Source of the DNA: Synechococcus sp. CO36386bin_29
GTDB lineage: Bacteria > Cyanobacteriota > Cyanobacteriia > PCC-6307 > Cyanobiaceae
Assembly: GCA_011523835.1 (NCBI GenBank)
Contig: WTFZ01000049.1
Location: forward strand, 1 to 64,000
Reading direction: 5' to 3'
DNA: 64,000 nucleotides
Below are positions 63,423-64,000 of the stretch, piece after piece (the first letter of the stretch is position 1; every line of letters starts with the position of its first letter). A program made the translations under genes and the position numbers. Below the pieces are notes generated by a model. The model had not been told where the DNA came from. It worked only from the letters and a program-made list of their open reading frames with translations, and did no database searches.

Positions 63423-64000
63423 GTCGCGGACGCGAGTTGCTGCGCTACGTGAGCACGCGCCTGGCCCTGGCACCGGTGATGCTTTGGCTGATCTCCACCC
63501 TGGTGTTCCTGCTACTGAGAGTCGCTCCTGGCGATCCGGTGGATGCGGTTCTTGGAAGCCGCGCTCCTGAGAACGTCAAGGCTGAGTTACGCGCCCAGCT
63601 TGGCCTCGATCAATCCCTGGGCAAGCAGTACCTCGATTTTCTCTGGGGTCTTGTGCATGGCGATCTGGGCTTGGCGCTGATTGATGAAAAACCGGTGACC
63701 GAGATCATCGGCAGGGCTCTCCCCGCCAGTCTGGAGCTGAGCGTGACCGCTCTGCTTGTAGCGGCAGTGGTCGGACTCGCCGTGGGCTTTACGGCCATCG
63801 CGCGATCTGAAGGACGCCTGGATCTTGCGGGTCGTTTTTACGGAATCGGCACCTATGCCCTTCCGCCATTCTGGGTCGCGATGCTTGCTCAGCTTCTGTT
63901 CGCCGTGATGCTCGGCTGGCTGCCTGTGGGGGGACGCTTTCCACCTGGAATGATTCCTCCGGATGGAAGCGGCTTTCTGATTGCCGACAGCCTCATCACC
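63419..64000 (+). CDS. ABC transporter permease, DppB type (truncated by window end)
   Basis: ATGA overlap with upstream gene; MSRGRELLRYVSTRLALAPVMLWLISTLVFLLLRVAPGDPVDAVLGSR. Confidence 0.92.
   Translation, partial: MSRGRELLRYVSTRLALAPVMLWLISTLVFLLLRVAPGDPVDAVLGSRAPENVKAELRAQLGLDQSLGKQYLDFLWGLVHGDLGLALIDEKPVTEIIGRALPASLELSVTALLVAAVVGLAVGFTAIARSEGRLDLAGRFYGIGTYALPPFWVAMLAQLLFAVMLGWLPVGGRFPPGMIPPDGSGFLIADSLIT

Overview
The window looks like ordinary core chromosome of a marine picocyanobacterium (Synechococcus-type). Support comes from ChlI, a CpcD-domain PetH, SasA, zwf-opcA, PetG, a CytM-like cytochrome, an F-type divinyl reductase, lycopene cyclase, and an apparent Yfr1 sRNA between guaB3 and trxA. 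I list about 65 protein-coding genes, one tRNA-Glu(UUC), one sRNA and a few hairpins. I saw no CRISPR array, transposase or prophage. The one clearly atypical segment is about 25.7-30.2 kb. It is more AT-rich and poor in recognisable genes. It holds an RTX-like Ca-binding protein made of two tandem ~315-codon copies, plus small ORFs interrupted by single in-frame stops that the supplied ORF track misses. Other points to check: petG (37 aa, absent from the track) lies antisense across the 3' end of rsmD; hisH lacks a canonical start codon before its conserved N-terminus; a class A beta-lactamase-like protein appears to lack the Glu166 equivalent; there is an orphan Nif11 protein; and a PRTase-like protein sits at the left edge. 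Nothing here convincingly shows a new multigene system. All family names come from reading motifs by eye, with no database search.
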